Part shown: in pieces, positions 29,190-39,119 of the stretch
How the letters are laid out: each line of letters starts with the position of its first letter
Numbering within the stretch: the stretch's first letter is position 1
Assembly: GCF_002104475.1 (NCBI RefSeq)
Contig: NZ_NBOF01000006.1
Location: forward strand, 62,001 to 126,000
Length of the DNA stretch: 64,000 nucleotides
Reading direction: 5' to 3'
Source: Cognaticolwellia mytili
Lineage (GTDB): Bacteria; Pseudomonadota; Gammaproteobacteria; Enterobacterales; Alteromonadaceae
The notes under the pieces: generated by a model
Databases searched by the model: none
The model's input: the letters and a program-made list of their open reading frames with translations, nothing else
Told to the model about the DNA's origin: nothing
Translations under genes and position numbers: made by a program

Positions 29190-29735
29190 TTAAAATTTAA
29201 AGAAATGTTCTTGGTAAATTTTTAATTCCGCTATCGATTCACGAATATCATCAAGCGCTAAATGCGCGCCAGTTTTAACTACCTTATCAAGCACTGTAGG
29301 GTTCCAACGGCGTGCAAGCTCTTTTACGGTACTGACATCAAGGTTACGATAATGAAAGTAGTCTTCAAACTCTGGCATGTATTTATTAATAAAACGTCGA
29401 TCTTGGCCAATGCTATTACCACACATAGGCGACTTACCTTTAACCGCATATTGCTCGAAAAAAGCTAATGATTCTGCGCTAGCTTGTGCTAATGTCGTTT
29501 TACTATCTCGACATCGCTGTGTGAGACCTGAGTCACCATGATGTTCAATACACCACTGGCTCATGTTATTTAAAACATCATCACTTTGATGAATAGCAAA
29601 AACGGGACCTTCCGCCAATATGTTTAGTTGACTATCAGTCACTATTGTCGCAATTTCTAAGATAACATCAGTACTTGGCTCTAGGCCGGTCATTTCTAAA
29701 TCTAACCAAATCAAATTGCTATCATTAGTGCTCAT
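29190..29735 (-). CDS. orn: Oligoribonuclease
   Basis: A DEDDh 3'-5' exonuclease that degrades 2-5 nt RNAs, including pGpG, the product of EAL phosphodiesterases such as the one at 1453. The 181-aa length is standard. Exo I is [11 protein letters not shown] (D, E), Exo II contains [11 protein letters not shown] and [10 protein letters not shown], and Exo III is [14 protein letters not shown]. It diverges from rsgA across a 212-bp spacer, an arrangement conserved in gammaproteobacteria. Confidence 0.98.
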   Translation of the reverse strand: MSTNDSNLIWLDLEMTGLEPSTDVILEIATIVTDSQLNILAEGPVFAIHQSDDVLNNMSQWCIEHHGDSGLTQRCRDSKTTLAQASAESLAFFEQYAVKGKSPMCGNSIGQDRRFINKYMPEFEDYFHYRNLDVSTVKELARRWNPTVLDKVVKTGAHLALDDIRESIAELKIYQEHFFKF

Positions 29736-29947
29736 TATCTTTCCTACATCAATTGGTCTTGCTCAAATTCACCTATTTTGCCAAACAAACCTTACAATAT
29801 GCTGCTGGTAAAAGGCGCGATTACACATGCATTTAAGCCGTGCTTGAGTGTATAATACGTTAGAATGCAACATGATTAAATTTATTTGTGATTTGCCAAG
29901 GCAGATTAAAAAACAGATTCTGAGTTAACATAAAATGAGAATTACTT

Positions 29948-30985
29948 GTGGCTAAAGCCAAAAAAATAACTAAAGGTCAAGCTCGACAGATCAAAGCTAA
30001 CCAAAGCAAGAAGTTACGAAAATCTACTGAGAAAGTGCAATGGCAAGATGACCAACTAGGTTTAGCCGAAACAGGTACTGTTATCAGTCGCTTTGGTCAG
30101 CATGCTGATGTTGAAGGAAATGATGGCGAAATCTGTCGTTGTAATTTACGCCGCAGTATTTCTTCTTTAGTTTGCGGCGACAAAGTCCTTTGGCGTAAAG
30201 GTAAAGAAAGCCAACACAGCATTTCTGGTGTTATTGAAGCTGTACATGAACGCGACTCGGTATTAAGTCGACCAGATGTTTACGACGGTGTAAAACCGAT
30301 TGCCGCTAACATCTCACAGATCCTAATAGTTTCATCAGTATTACCAGCCTTTAATGCTGATATTATTGACCGTTACTTAGTAGCCGCAGAGCAGACAGGC
30401 ATAACTCCGGTTATTTTGATGAATAAAATTGATCTACTTGACGATAGCAATCGAGAGATCATTGAGAAGCAATTGAGCATTTATCGTGATATTGGTTATC
30501 ACGTTACTTATGTCAGCAATGAAACTGGTGCCGGTATTGCCGAACTAAAAAAGCAACTTAGCCAGCATACAAGTGTATTTGTTGGGCAGTCAGGCGTAGG
30601 TAAGTCAACACTTACTAACACCTTGATGCCTGATTTAGGTGTTGTGACCAAAGTAGTTTCAGAAAACTCAGGCTTAGGACAACACACCACAACAGTAGCT
30701 CGGCTTTACCATTTTGAAGATGGTGGTGATTTGATTGATTCTCCAGGCATTCGAGAATTTGGTTTATGGCATTTATCGCCTGAACAAGTCAGCAATGGCT
30801 TTACTGAATTTAATGACTATTTGGGCACATGTAAGTTTAGAGACTGCAAACACCAAACAGATCCCGGCTGTGCTTTAGTAGCTGCCAAAGATGCTGGGAA
30901 AATACACCCAGAACGACTAGCAAGTTTTCAACGAATTTTAGCAAGTCTAGGTGACAACACCTTAACAACGCGCTTTAACAATTAA
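29948..30985 (+). CDS. rsgA: Ribosome small-subunit-dependent GTPase RsgA
   Basis: A circularly permuted GTPase that checks late 30S maturation. The 345-aa protein has a basic N-terminus (KKITKGQARQIKANQSKKLRK), an OB fold (about 45-105), the permuted G domain with NKIDLLD (G4) before VFVGQSGVGKST (G1) and DSPGIREFGL (G3), and a zinc site in GTCKFRDCKHQTDPGCAL. Translation starts at GTG (29948), preceded by TGAGAA; no in-frame ATG gives the conserved basic N-terminus. psd follows after 26 nt, as in E. coli. Confidence 0.97.
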   Translation: MAKAKKITKGQARQIKANQSKKLRKSTEKVQWQDDQLGLAETGTVISRFGQHADVEGNDGEICRCNLRRSISSLVCGDKVLWRKGKESQHSISGVIEAVHERDSVLSRPDVYDGVKPIAANISQILIVSSVLPAFNADIIDRYLVAAEQTGITPVILMNKIDLLDDSNREIIEKQLSIYRDIGYHVTYVSNETGAGIAELKKQLSQHTSVFVGQSGVGKSTLTNTLMPDLGVVTKVVSENSGLGQHTTTVARLYHFEDGGDLIDSPGIREFGLWHLSPEQVSNGFTEFNDYLGTCKFRDCKHQTDPGCALVAAKDAGKIHPERLASFQRILASLGDNTLTTRFNN

Positions 30986-31011
30986 AAATAAAAGAAAATT
31001 AAGGAACAATA

Positions 31012-31920
31012 GTGTTAATCAATAAAATTAAAATCGCTCTGCAATACCTCATGCCTAAACATGGAATTTCACGCTTGGTTGGCAAATTTGCCGCAGCTGA
31101 GGCTGGCTGGCTAACCACAAAAGCAATTAGCTATTTTATCAAGGCCTATGACATTAATATGGCGGAAGCAAAATTAAAAAATGCTAGCGATTTTAAAACC
31201 TTTAATGACTTTTTTACTCGTGAACTAGAAGATGGCGCTCGCACCATTGATAGCGACCCGAGCACAATTTGTTACCCTGTTGATGGCGCGATAAGCCAGC
31301 AAGGTCCAATTGAAAAAGGTCAACTTATTCAAGCAAAAGGCTTTGACTATAGTTTAGAAACATTACTTGGCGGTGATAAAGAAACCGCAGCGCCATTTCA
31401 AGATGGTGAGTTTTCTTGTATTTATTTAGCGCCTAAAGACTATCATCGTATTCATATGCCAATTACTGGCACATTACGTGAAATGATTTATGTGCCTGGC
31501 GACTTATTCTCAGTAAATCCGTTAACAGCGAATAATGTGCCTAACTTATTTGCACGCAATGAACGTGTGGTTGCTATTTTCGATACCGCACAAGGCGCAA
31601 TGGCAATGGTATTAGTCGGGGCAACTATTGTCGCTAGTATTGAAACAGTATGGGCAGGTACCGTAACACCACCTGCTGGAAAAGATGTGTTTCGCTGGAA
31701 ATACCCTGCAAGCGGCATTGATGCTATTACCTTAGAAAAAGGCGCTGAAATGGGACGATTCAAATTGGGTTCAACCGTTGTTAGTACTTTCGCCCCGAAT
31801 ATGGTGAAGTTTAATCAACAAGCAGGACCTGAAACCGTGACTCGCTTGGGTGAGCATTATGCTGACTTAGTTGCTTTTGAACAGCAAGCAAGTGACAAAG
31901 ACGACACCAATAATGATTAA
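31012..31920 (+). CDS. psd: Phosphatidylserine decarboxylase proenzyme
   Basis: Makes phosphatidylethanolamine at the inner membrane. The 302-aa proenzyme should cleave itself at LGST (in [14 protein letters not shown]), leaving a pyruvoyl group on the small alpha subunit. The rest of the autocatalytic triad is in YPVDGAIS (Asp) and [11 protein letters not shown] (His). [14 protein letters not shown] is also diagnostic. The start is GTG with AAGGA nine bases upstream, giving [18 protein letters not shown], close to E. coli Psd. Probably co-transcribed with rsgA. Confidence 0.97.
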   Translation: MLINKIKIALQYLMPKHGISRLVGKFAAAEAGWLTTKAISYFIKAYDINMAEAKLKNASDFKTFNDFFTRELEDGARTIDSDPSTICYPVDGAISQQGPIEKGQLIQAKGFDYSLETLLGGDKETAAPFQDGEFSCIYLAPKDYHRIHMPITGTLREMIYVPGDLFSVNPLTANNVPNLFARNERVVAIFDTAQGAMAMVLVGATIVASIETVWAGTVTPPAGKDVFRWKYPASGIDAITLEKGAEMGRFKLGSTVVSTFAPNMVKFNQQAGPETVTRLGEHYADLVAFEQQASDKDDTNND

Positions 31921-31962
31921 TTATCATTTTTTATTTATTGCCATAACTAATAACGGCATAAA

Positions 31963-32685
31963 ATGAAAATAATAGCCCATCGTGGCGCTAGTGGAGAGTT
32001 TCCAGAAAACTCTCTATTAGCTTTTGAACAGGCGATAGCACAAGGTTGTGACGGTATTGAATTTGATGTGCAATACCACCATGCCAGTGGCGAGTTTATA
32101 CTGCTACATGATCAATACCTACAATATAACGGTCAACGTACTCACTATAATCAACTTACGCTGACTCAGCTATTAGATTTACCCCCATCTAAAAACCAAA
32201 ATATTTGTACCTTACCAGAAGCTCTTCGTACTATTTCAAAACATTGCTTTATTAATATTGAGTTAAAATCAGCAGCACAAGGCTCGGCGTTACTACATGA
32301 AATAGCAAAATTAAATCAGCTAATTAAAAAGGTAATCAATAAAGGTGTTATCACCGAAGAACAATTAATACTCTCTTCGTTTAATCATCACGCACTGTTA
32401 CCATTGTCAGCACTGCTGCCCAACGCATGTACAGCGGCACTTATTGCCTGTTGCCCAATTAATTATGCTGAGTTTTGCCAGCCGTTGAAAGTTGCGCAAT
32501 TAAATTTAGCAATAGACTGCCTGAACCAAGAAATAGTCACTGACGCTCACAAGCGTGGATTAGCGGTTTGGGTATATACCGTTGATAACATCGATGAGAT
32601 AAAGCAATGCTTATCCTTTGGTGTCGATGGTATTTTCACCAATTTCCCAAACCGCTTACGAAAGATGCTTTTAAGCTTACAATAA
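31963..32685 (+). CDS. Glycerophosphodiester phosphodiesterase
   Basis: Hydrolyses glycerophosphodiesters to glycerol-3-phosphate and an alcohol. The 240-aa protein is a cytoplasmic UgpQ-type GDPD with no signal peptide. Catalytic signatures are IIAHRGASGEFPENS (His, Arg, Glu), CDGIEFDVQ and LLHDQYL, then INIELKS and the C-terminal VWVYTVDN and FGVDGIFTNFP. It follows psd by 42 nt and may share its transcript, a sensible pairing because both act in phospholipid metabolism. Confidence 0.92.
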   Translation: MKIIAHRGASGEFPENSLLAFEQAIAQGCDGIEFDVQYHHASGEFILLHDQYLQYNGQRTHYNQLTLTQLLDLPPSKNQNICTLPEALRTISKHCFINIELKSAAQGSALLHEIAKLNQLIKKVINKGVITEEQLILSSFNHHALLPLSALLPNACTAALIACCPINYAEFCQPLKVAQLNLAIDCLNQEIVTDAHKRGLAVWVYTVDNIDEIKQCLSFGVDGIFTNFPNRLRKMLLSLQ

Positions 32686-32876
32686 GCTGCTTTTAGTTAC
32701 TGTAGTCAATAATTAGTTACATATTATTAACTTTTAACAGGTAGTGACCAAAACAATTTAGCAACGGCTATTGCTCATTTATTCGTCTCACGCTAGGATA
32801 AGTGCAATATGGTACGAGTTTATTCGTATTAAAAACATGCAAACATCACTAAATAATTTTGCTTTAAGGAATCTCA

Positions 32877-33263
32877 ATGTTACGAGATAAATCAGATATA
32901 AAGCCAACCGAAGCTGAGCTAACGTTACTTAATATCCTTTGGAAAATGGGGCCTGCGACGGTTCGACAAATTCATGAATCTGTTAGCCAAACTCAGAAAA
33001 CTGGCTATACTACGGTACTGAAAATATTACAAATAATGCACGAGAAAGCATTAGTTATTCGCGACGAAACAAACCGAGCACATGTTTATGCTCCTGCGAA
33101 TAGCGAAATGGTGACTCAATCATCATTATTAAAAGATTTAGTATCAAAAGCTTTTGGTGGCTCAACATCTAAATTAGTCATGCGAGCTTTAGACAACTCG
33201 ACAAGTAAAGAAGATATTGAGGACATTAGACAGTTACTCAACGAATTAGAGCAACAATCTTAG
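32877..33263 (+). CDS. BlaI/MecI/CopY family transcriptional repressor
   Basis: A 128-aa winged-helix repressor. The N-terminal domain reads PTEAELTLLNILWKMGPATV and the recognition region GYTTVLKILQIMHEKALV, both typical of BlaI/MecI. It lies 48 bp upstream of an M56 peptidase, the usual BlaI-BlaR1 type pair in which cleavage of the repressor relieves repression. A possible operator, AGTTA-8-TAACT (32715-32732), lies upstream but is unproven. There is no beta-lactamase nearby, so the regulon is unlikely to be beta-lactam resistance in the simple sense. Confidence 0.92.
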   Translation: MLRDKSDIKPTEAELTLLNILWKMGPATVRQIHESVSQTQKTGYTTVLKILQIMHEKALVIRDETNRAHVYAPANSEMVTQSSLLKDLVSKAFGGSTSKLVMRALDNSTSKEDIEDIRQLLNELEQQS

Positions 33264-33311
33264 TTAGCAACATAGCTAACGCAAATAATTAAACGGTAAA
33301 CAAAGTATTCA

Positions 33312-35291
33312 ATGATGCAGGAAAGCTTAACTAATAATCCGTTATTAGCCGGTATAGCAATAACTCTTATCCACTTTTTGTGGCAAGGGCTTATCGTTGC
33401 GCTGGTATTAAAGCTTTTATTGTCATTAATTTCCTACCAAAAATCACAAACTCGCTATGTCTTAGCTTCTACAGCGATGTTAGCTAACCTTGCTTTGCCT
33501 TTAATAACATTTTTCATTGTTTATGATAATAGCTATCGGCAGACCACTAACTTTGTACAATCGATACCTTTGCTTGATCAAGGCTTCTACCTTGAAAAAA
33601 TACAAGCAAACGCTTGGTATGTTGAGTGGCTTGAATATTTACCTGCTATTTCTATTTTTTGGTTAAGTGTTGTTACCCTGCTCTCCGTTAAGCTTTTAAT
33701 TGAGCTATATAACGTTAATAAATTACCTGTGCAAGGCACAATGCCAGTTAACACTGCGCTGCAAATTCGTTTTGAAGGTTTAGTCAATAAAATTGGTCTA
33801 ACGAAAAAAGTAACGCTTTTACTATCTAGCAAAACAGATGTACCAATGGCAATTGGTTGGTTAAAGCCCGTAGTACTTATTCCATTTAGTATGATTTCAG
33901 GTTTAACCCCTCAACAATTAGATATGTTGTTACTACACGAATTAGCACATATACGCCGTCATGACTATTTGGTGAATTTCTTACAAACACTGGTAGAAAC
34001 ACTATTGTTTTTTCACCCAACAGTTCGCTGGGTTTCAAAACAAATGCGTAACGAAAGAGAGTATTGCAGTGATGATATTGCCGTACAACATGGCAGTAGC
34101 GCAATTGCCTATGCGCACACATTGGCAGACACGGCTTCTTTATGTCAAAAACATAGACATCATGCTATTCCAAGTATGGCAATGGCAGCATCAGGCGGAG
34201 ATTTAAAGCAAAGAGTCGTGAGGTTGTTAGATAATCAACCGCATTGTAGCCAAACAACAGATTCAGGAAAGTGGTTAGCTTCATTTACTATTTTACTAGC
34301 TATTATTTTTGGTTTTTCACAGAATTCGTTAACACTACCAATCATAGATTTGCAGTCAGGCAGTATTTCGCTTAGTCATTCACCTATTGAATTAAATAAA
34401 AGTTCTGTAGCTTATGCCCCTTTAGCAATTGAAAGCTTAAACACGAGTTCTTCACTTGCTAACCAATTGATCGCGATTAACAACAAAACTAGTGTTAAAA
34501 ATAAAAAGATAACAGCGACTCAATCTATTGATGAAAATAATTATTTAGCTGGCATTAAGCAAAAAAGTAAATTTACAAAACAAGCATCAACATTAAACGA
34601 ACAAGCTAGAAATTCGACTCCAAGCACCGACACTATGTATGTTAATGAATTACCTATAGTACAAGGTTCAATAGCAAAACAGAGTAACAAGCAGAATCAA
34701 AGTAAATCGATAGAAGAGCCTGTATTAGCTAATAAGCAAGTACTTAAAGCAAGTGCAAATAAGTCTATGTCGGATATAGCTTTTGAACGCACTGATTCAA
34801 GAAATAACGCCGCAACTTTAGCAAATCCATACTCACAACAAGTGGCGTCATTATTAGACGCCCCTAAAGCGGCTAATACACAACTTGGTGTAAAATATCA
34901 GTCACAACCAGAGTTTAATTCATCAAAATTAGCAAACAATGTTTATCGTGATATTGATAGCCGTATCAGTAATAAGTTTAATGATATCTATGCAACGAAC
35001 GCTGAAATCCTCCCAACAAGCAGCCTAGCTAAGTTGATTACGTCAATAGAGCCTAGATATCCTTCTTCAGCAAAAAGAAAAGGTATTGAGTTAGAGATTA
35101 TGGTTGAGTTTATTATTGATAAGAATGGTTTTGTCAAAGACATCCAATTTGAATCAAAAAGTAAGGTTAATTATTTTCGAAACTCCATTCGTAACGCCAT
35201 GGACAAGTGGCGCTTTCTACCAGCAAAAGAGAACGGCATTGCGATAGAAAGCCAAATGTCAAAAATATTCTCCTTCAGTCTATTAAAATAA
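33312..35291 (+). CDS. M56 (BlaR1-type) membrane metallopeptidase with C-terminal TonB domain
   Basis: A 659-aa polytopic membrane protein. Transmembrane segments near 10-40, 48-70, 108-132 and 310-330 surround a cytoplasmic M56 zinc-protease domain with HELAHIRRHD (H209, E210, H213) and the downstream Glu in NEREYCSD. Instead of a penicillin-binding sensor, it has an Asn/Ser/Lys-rich periplasmic linker (about 370-570) and a TonB C-terminal domain (about 575-659: IEPRYPSSAKRKGIELEIMVEFIIDKNG is its core). It is co-oriented with the BlaI-type gene and probably inactivates it when a periplasmic signal is sensed. Its end overlaps the convergent spy-like gene by 9 bp. Confidence 0.9.
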   Translation: MMQESLTNNPLLAGIAITLIHFLWQGLIVALVLKLLLSLISYQKSQTRYVLASTAMLANLALPLITFFIVYDNSYRQTTNFVQSIPLLDQGFYLEKIQANAWYVEWLEYLPAISIFWLSVVTLLSVKLLIELYNVNKLPVQGTMPVNTALQIRFEGLVNKIGLTKKVTLLLSSKTDVPMAIGWLKPVVLIPFSMISGLTPQQLDMLLLHELAHIRRHDYLVNFLQTLVETLLFFHPTVRWVSKQMRNEREYCSDDIAVQHGSSAIAYAHTLADTASLCQKHRHHAIPSMAMAASGGDLKQRVVRLLDNQPHCSQTTDSGKWLASFTILLAIIFGFSQNSLTLPIIDLQSGSISLSHSPIELNKSSVAYAPLAIESLNTSSSLANQLIAINNKTSVKNKKITATQSIDENNYLAGIKQKSKFTKQASTLNEQARNSTPSTDTMYVNELPIVQGSIAKQSNKQNQSKSIEEPVLANKQVLKASANKSMSDIAFERTDSRNNAATLANPYSQQVASLLDAPKAANTQLGVKYQSQPEFNSSKLANNVYRDIDSRISNKFNDIYATNAEILPTSSLAKLITSIEPRYPSSAKRKGIELEIMVEFIIDKNGFVKDIQFESKSKVNYFRNSIRNAMDKWRFLPAKENGIAIESQMSKIFSFSLLK

Positions 35292-35783
35292 AGATCCGCG
35301 ATGCTTGCCCATCGATGAAAACTTAGCTTTTTGCTCTGAAGTTAACACCTGCATTATTGCATGATGCATTTTGGCCTTGTCCATTACTAACGCTTTGAAC
35401 TTATTCTGAAAACTTGCATATAACGTATTAAATTTATCTTCATCAAATTCACGAGCTTGCGCTAAAACATCGACTTGTTCTTTAAAGCCAGACATTGACA
35501 CTCGACGCTCTCTTTTATCAGTTTTCATTTCACTAAATACTGTACGAATTTTTTGGCGCTGTATCTTAGTCAGTTCCAATTTATTCGCCAACATTTTAAA
35601 GCGTTTTTTCATCTGTTTTTTAAGGTGGCCTTGCTCACCTCTACTTTGGTGTTGACCAGTATGAGACTTGCCATTATTGTTCGCTAAAGCATTAGCACTA
35701 GCATTAAATGTTGTTAAACACAGCACAGTAACGCCTATGGTCAAGTAAGGTTTTATTGCTGAATATAGTTTATGTGTTCTCAT
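35283..35783 (-). CDS. Spy/CpxP family periplasmic chaperone-like protein
   Basis: A 166-aa protein with an N-terminal signal peptide (hydrophobic 12-30, ending ANA) and a mature helical, strongly basic domain with two LTxxQ motifs, LTKIQRQKI and LTSEQKAKF, the hallmark of Spy and CpxP. In E. coli CpxP restrains CpxA and Spy is an ATP-independent chaperone. Divergent cpxRA lies immediately upstream with a CpxR-like box between them, so the CpxP role is the better guess. The family is too divergent to choose by sequence alone. Confidence 0.88.
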   Translation of the reverse strand: MRTHKLYSAIKPYLTIGVTVLCLTTFNASANALANNNGKSHTGQHQSRGEQGHLKKQMKKRFKMLANKLELTKIQRQKIRTVFSEMKTDKRERRVSMSGFKEQVDVLAQAREFDEDKFNTLYASFQNKFKALVMDKAKMHHAIMQVLTSEQKAKFSSMGKHRGSLF

Positions 35784-35849
35784 CGGTGGTACTCCTCAAT
35801 TAATGTCAGTAAAGTATAAAACCTGCAACGAAAAGAAACGAAAACCAAC

Positions 35850-35865
35850 GTAAATGTTATGTAAA
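35850..35865. promoter_or_regulatory. CpxR box
   Basis: GTAAA-6-GTAAA in the divergent spacer between the spy/cpxP-like gene and cpxR, matching the GTAAA(N4-8)GTAAA CpxR consensus. It could activate both directions. The site is seen; binding is inferred. Confidence 0.6.
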
Positions 35866-35934
35866 TATCCTAAGCACAGTAAAATTAATACGCTATGATG
35901 AAGGCAATTAAATACTCACAACCTTGTGGTAAAG

Positions 35935-36636
35935 ATGAAAAAACATAAACTTTTATTAATTGATGACGATAAAGAACTAGCCGAGTTGTTATCTGATTAC
36001 CTTGCTACAGAAGGTTTTGAATTAGTTTGTTGCTACGACGGTGTATCTGGCTTAGAAAAAGCATTCGATGATAGTATTTCACTTATTTTATTAGATGTTA
36101 TGATGCCTGGCTTGACGGGCTTTGAAGTATTAAAAGCTCTTGGAGGCAATCATAAAACGCCTATTTTAATGTTAACTGCAAAGGGCGATAACGCTGATCG
36201 TATTCTCGGTTTAGAGTTAGGGGCTGATGACTACCTGCCTAAACCTTTTCAACACCGTGAATTGCTAGCCCGTATAAATGCTATTCTTCGACGCATTGAT
36301 ATTGTACAAACCAGTAAAGAACAAAGTAGCACGTTAGAAGTTAATAGTGTCATACTCAATCATGCAACCCGCCAAGTCAGCTGCCATAACGAGTATGTAG
36401 AGCTGACTGGCACTGAATATCAAATCACTGAATACTTAATGTCTAAACCCGGTGAAATTGTCAGCAAAAGTGAAATTTCCGAGCGAGTACTTAAACGAAA
36501 GTTAAGCGCTTTCGACCGCAGCATTGATATGCATGTAAGTAATATAAGGCGAAAACTTTTGCCTTTTAGTCCGAGTGATAAACTCAAGACTATTCGTGGC
36601 GCTGGCTATATTTTTCTAGCTGGTGAGCTTAACTAA
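35935..36636 (+). CDS. cpxR: OmpR-family response regulator CpxR
   Basis: Envelope-stress transcription regulator. It has a receiver domain (about 1-118) with IDDD acidic residues, the phospho-acceptor Asp in ILLDVMMPG, T in MLTAKG and the Lys in LPKPF, then a winged-helix DNA-binding domain (about 135-230; LTGTEYQITEYLMSKPGEIVSK, AFDRSIDMHVSNIRRKL, IRGAGYIF). I prefer the ATG at 35935 (MKKHKLLLIDDD) over the GTG at 35926, which lacks a better ribosome-binding site. The stop overlaps the cpxA start (TAATG), showing coupled translation. Confidence 0.94.
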   Translation: MKKHKLLLIDDDKELAELLSDYLATEGFELVCCYDGVSGLEKAFDDSISLILLDVMMPGLTGFEVLKALGGNHKTPILMLTAKGDNADRILGLELGADDYLPKPFQHRELLARINAILRRIDIVQTSKEQSSTLEVNSVILNHATRQVSCHNEYVELTGTEYQITEYLMSKPGEIVSKSEISERVLKRKLSAFDRSIDMHVSNIRRKLLPFSPSDKLKTIRGAGYIFLAGELN

Positions 36637-38033
36637 TGATAAGGTTTCACAGTCGATTTTCCTCAATAGGGGCAAAGCTGTTTATTTGTTTTTGGCTAAT
36701 CGTCGTATTAACGATAGGTATCACTCGCCTTGTTTCTGAGCAATTTCGTCCAAAAAGCTTTATTGTCCCCACCCATCACTCAGATATAAGTAAGCTTGAT
36801 CGCATCAAAAACTTAATTTCTCGTCAGGCACCGATGAACCCGCAAGCTTTGTTGACAATATTACCCAAGCGGATGGACAAAGAATTATTAGTGAAAAACA
36901 TGCTGAGTCAAGAAGTTATATCATCAAAATCTTGGCATATTTCACATTTGGCAAGCTTTCTAAGTGAAAATAACTTAGATAGATTAACTACAGTGAAGTT
37001 TGAATTTTTCCGCATGACCGGCCCTATTGCTATAGAGATAAATAACACTCCTTATCAAGTTTTTCTCGCGAGTCGCGATAGAAAATCTCGTTTGGGTGCT
37101 TTTATGTTACGGCTACCAACTTGGATTCGTATCAGCATCCCCATTATTATTAGCTCAATCTTTCTTTGGCTGCTGACTCGCTCGTTAACTAAGCCGCTGG
37201 TAGCAATGCAAAAAACAGCCGCCCGCTTTGGCGATGGCGAATTTACCGCACGAGTGCCGTTAGCAGCGCAACGTAATGATGAAATTGGTGCTTGTGCAAG
37301 CAGCTTTAATTTAATGGCCGAAAAATTGGAGCAAAACATTGGCTCTCATCAACGTTTGATGGCTGATGTTTCTCATGAATTACGCTCTCCAATGACACGC
37401 TTACAAATTGCTTTAGGGCTTGCACAGCAAGAAAATATTGCCCCAACACTACTACAAAAACACTTACAACGCTGCGAGTTAGAAGTTGCACGTTTAGATG
37501 AAATGATTTCTAGCGTTTTATCACTTTCTCGCATGGAAAACACCATCAGCCAAATGGAATTGATGTCTGTTGACCTTCAGCAATTATTAGAACTTTGTAT
37601 CGAAGACGCTCAGTACATTGCCAATGAGAAATCAATTACGATTACACTTAAGGCCGCAAGCACCTGTTTAACTCAGGCAGATCCTAATTTACTTTCCAGC
37701 GCCTTTAATAATATTTTGATTAATGCTGTTAAATATAGCCACCCAAGTGACACACTTATAGTTTACTTAAGACAAAATAGTAACAGCTTTACTATAGACA
37801 TTGTTGATAGCGGTACTGGTGTGCCATTAGAAGATTTAGACAAGTTATTCGAACCCTTTTACCGTGTTGCACAAGCACGTGACCGAGCAACTGGCGGTAC
37901 AGGTTTAGGTATGGCAATAGCTAAACAGGCTATTGTTGCGCACAACGGGCATATTCATGCGAGCAATAATCAAGGTAATGGTCTTACCGTCACCATTGAA
38001 TTACCTGTCATTATCAGTAAAGATAGCTTATAA
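36636..38033 (+). CDS. cpxA: Sensor histidine kinase CpxA
   Basis: A 465-aa inner-membrane kinase: TM1 (about 12-30), a periplasmic sensor (about 32-165), TM2 (about 168-185), HAMP (about 186-240) and HisKA with MADVSHELRSPMTRLQ carrying the phospho-His. The HATPase domain keeps FNNILINAVKYSHPS (N box), DIVDSGTGVP (G1) and GGTGLGMAIAK (G2). It should phosphorylate CpxR in response to envelope damage. The short RFHSRFSSIGAKLFICFW start and the gene order next to the Spy/CpxP-like protein support CpxA over other EnvZ-like kinases. Confidence 0.93.
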   Translation: MIRFHSRFSSIGAKLFICFWLIVVLTIGITRLVSEQFRPKSFIVPTHHSDISKLDRIKNLISRQAPMNPQALLTILPKRMDKELLVKNMLSQEVISSKSWHISHLASFLSENNLDRLTTVKFEFFRMTGPIAIEINNTPYQVFLASRDRKSRLGAFMLRLPTWIRISIPIIISSIFLWLLTRSLTKPLVAMQKTAARFGDGEFTARVPLAAQRNDEIGACASSFNLMAEKLEQNIGSHQRLMADVSHELRSPMTRLQIALGLAQQENIAPTLLQKHLQRCELEVARLDEMISSVLSLSRMENTISQMELMSVDLQQLLELCIEDAQYIANEKSITITLKAASTCLTQADPNLLSSAFNNILINAVKYSHPSDTLIVYLRQNSNSFTIDIVDSGTGVPLEDLDKLFEPFYRVAQARDRATGGTGLGMAIAKQAIVAHNGHIHASNNQGNGLTVTIELPVIISKDSL

Positions 38034-38093
38034 GAATCAAACTAATCTATGTAAAAATAGCTTATATATTTATAACTTATGGGAATATTCTAA

Positions 38094-39104
38094 ATGGCCG
38101 ATGCGGTAAGCATAATTGCGAAACGAACACTAACATCTGAAAAAATTATCGCTATCGATGCCTTTTGGCAAAATGCAAATCAAGCAACGTTTACCAGCAC
38201 TGACAAGATTAAAATTGCTTACGTGACAAACTTTAAACGTGCTGAAGAATCTTATATCGTCATTATACCTGGACGCTCGGAAAGCTATTTAAAATACCAA
38301 GAACTAGCTTATGATCTGGATCAGCAAGGATACGATAGCGTTATTATTGATCACCGTGGACAAGGGTTGTCAGAACGCCTTCTAGCAAACCGATTTAAAG
38401 GCTATGTAGCAAAGTTTGATGATTATGCTGACGACCTGCACCAGTTACTTAGTCAGGTGCTACCTAGTTTACACCCAGAAAAATCACATAGCCCTTTTAT
38501 GTTAGCTCATTCCATGGGCGGAGCAATTGCCTTACGATACCTACAAAAACACCAAAATAAAGTGCAGTCATTAGTTCTTAGTTCACCAATGATAGCGGTA
38601 TCAAGTGGTGGTACACCAAGTGCAATAGCTGAATTTATAGTAAATACGGGCACAAAAATAAATCAATGGCTTTCAAGCACACCTTGGTATTTCTTGGGGC
38701 AAAATGACATTAATAAAACATCTTTTGCCGACAATAAACTCATGCATTCAAAAACACGATTTCAACGCTTTCGAACGCTATACGAAGAACAATCGGAACT
38801 AAAATTGGGTGGTGTAACATTTCATTGGCTTAGCCAAGCATTGATCACCAACAAAAACATATTCAATGACCTTGCTAAGGTAACTCAGCCAGTGTTAATG
38901 ATGCAGGCAAGTGAAGAGCATATTGTAGATAATGCAGCGCAAAATAGCTTCTGTCAGCAGTTATATAAAATTAATCATACCGCATGTATTGGTGGAGAAC
39001 CCAAGATTATTTCAGGTGCTTATCACGAGCTATTTTTTGAAATTGATAAATATCGAGACATTGCGCTAGACTCTGCAATTAACTGGTATTCATGCAAGTC
39101 ATAG
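38094..39104 (+). CDS. Alpha/beta hydrolase, lysophospholipase L2 (PldB)-like
   Basis: A 336-aa serine hydrolase. The nucleophile elbow is LAHSMGGAIALRYL; the acid and base are probably in the segments MQASEEHIVDN and GAYHELFFE, typical of the PldB / monoglyceride-lipase family (Hydrolase_4). DHRGQGLSER is the usual strand-loop before the cap. No signal peptide is seen. The likely substrate is 2-acyl lysophospholipid, by family only. It lies 60 bp after cpxA, so it may be read through from that operon. It converges with fieF. Confidence 0.87.
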   Translation: MADAVSIIAKRTLTSEKIIAIDAFWQNANQATFTSTDKIKIAYVTNFKRAEESYIVIIPGRSESYLKYQELAYDLDQQGYDSVIIDHRGQGLSERLLANRFKGYVAKFDDYADDLHQLLSQVLPSLHPEKSHSPFMLAHSMGGAIALRYLQKHQNKVQSLVLSSPMIAVSSGGTPSAIAEFIVNTGTKINQWLSSTPWYFLGQNDINKTSFADNKLMHSKTRFQRFRTLYEEQSELKLGGVTFHWLSQALITNKNIFNDLAKVTQPVLMMQASEEHIVDNAAQNSFCQQLYKINHTACIGGEPKIISGAYHELFFEIDKYRDIALDSAINWYSCKS

Positions 39105-39119
39105 CGTAAAACAATGATG

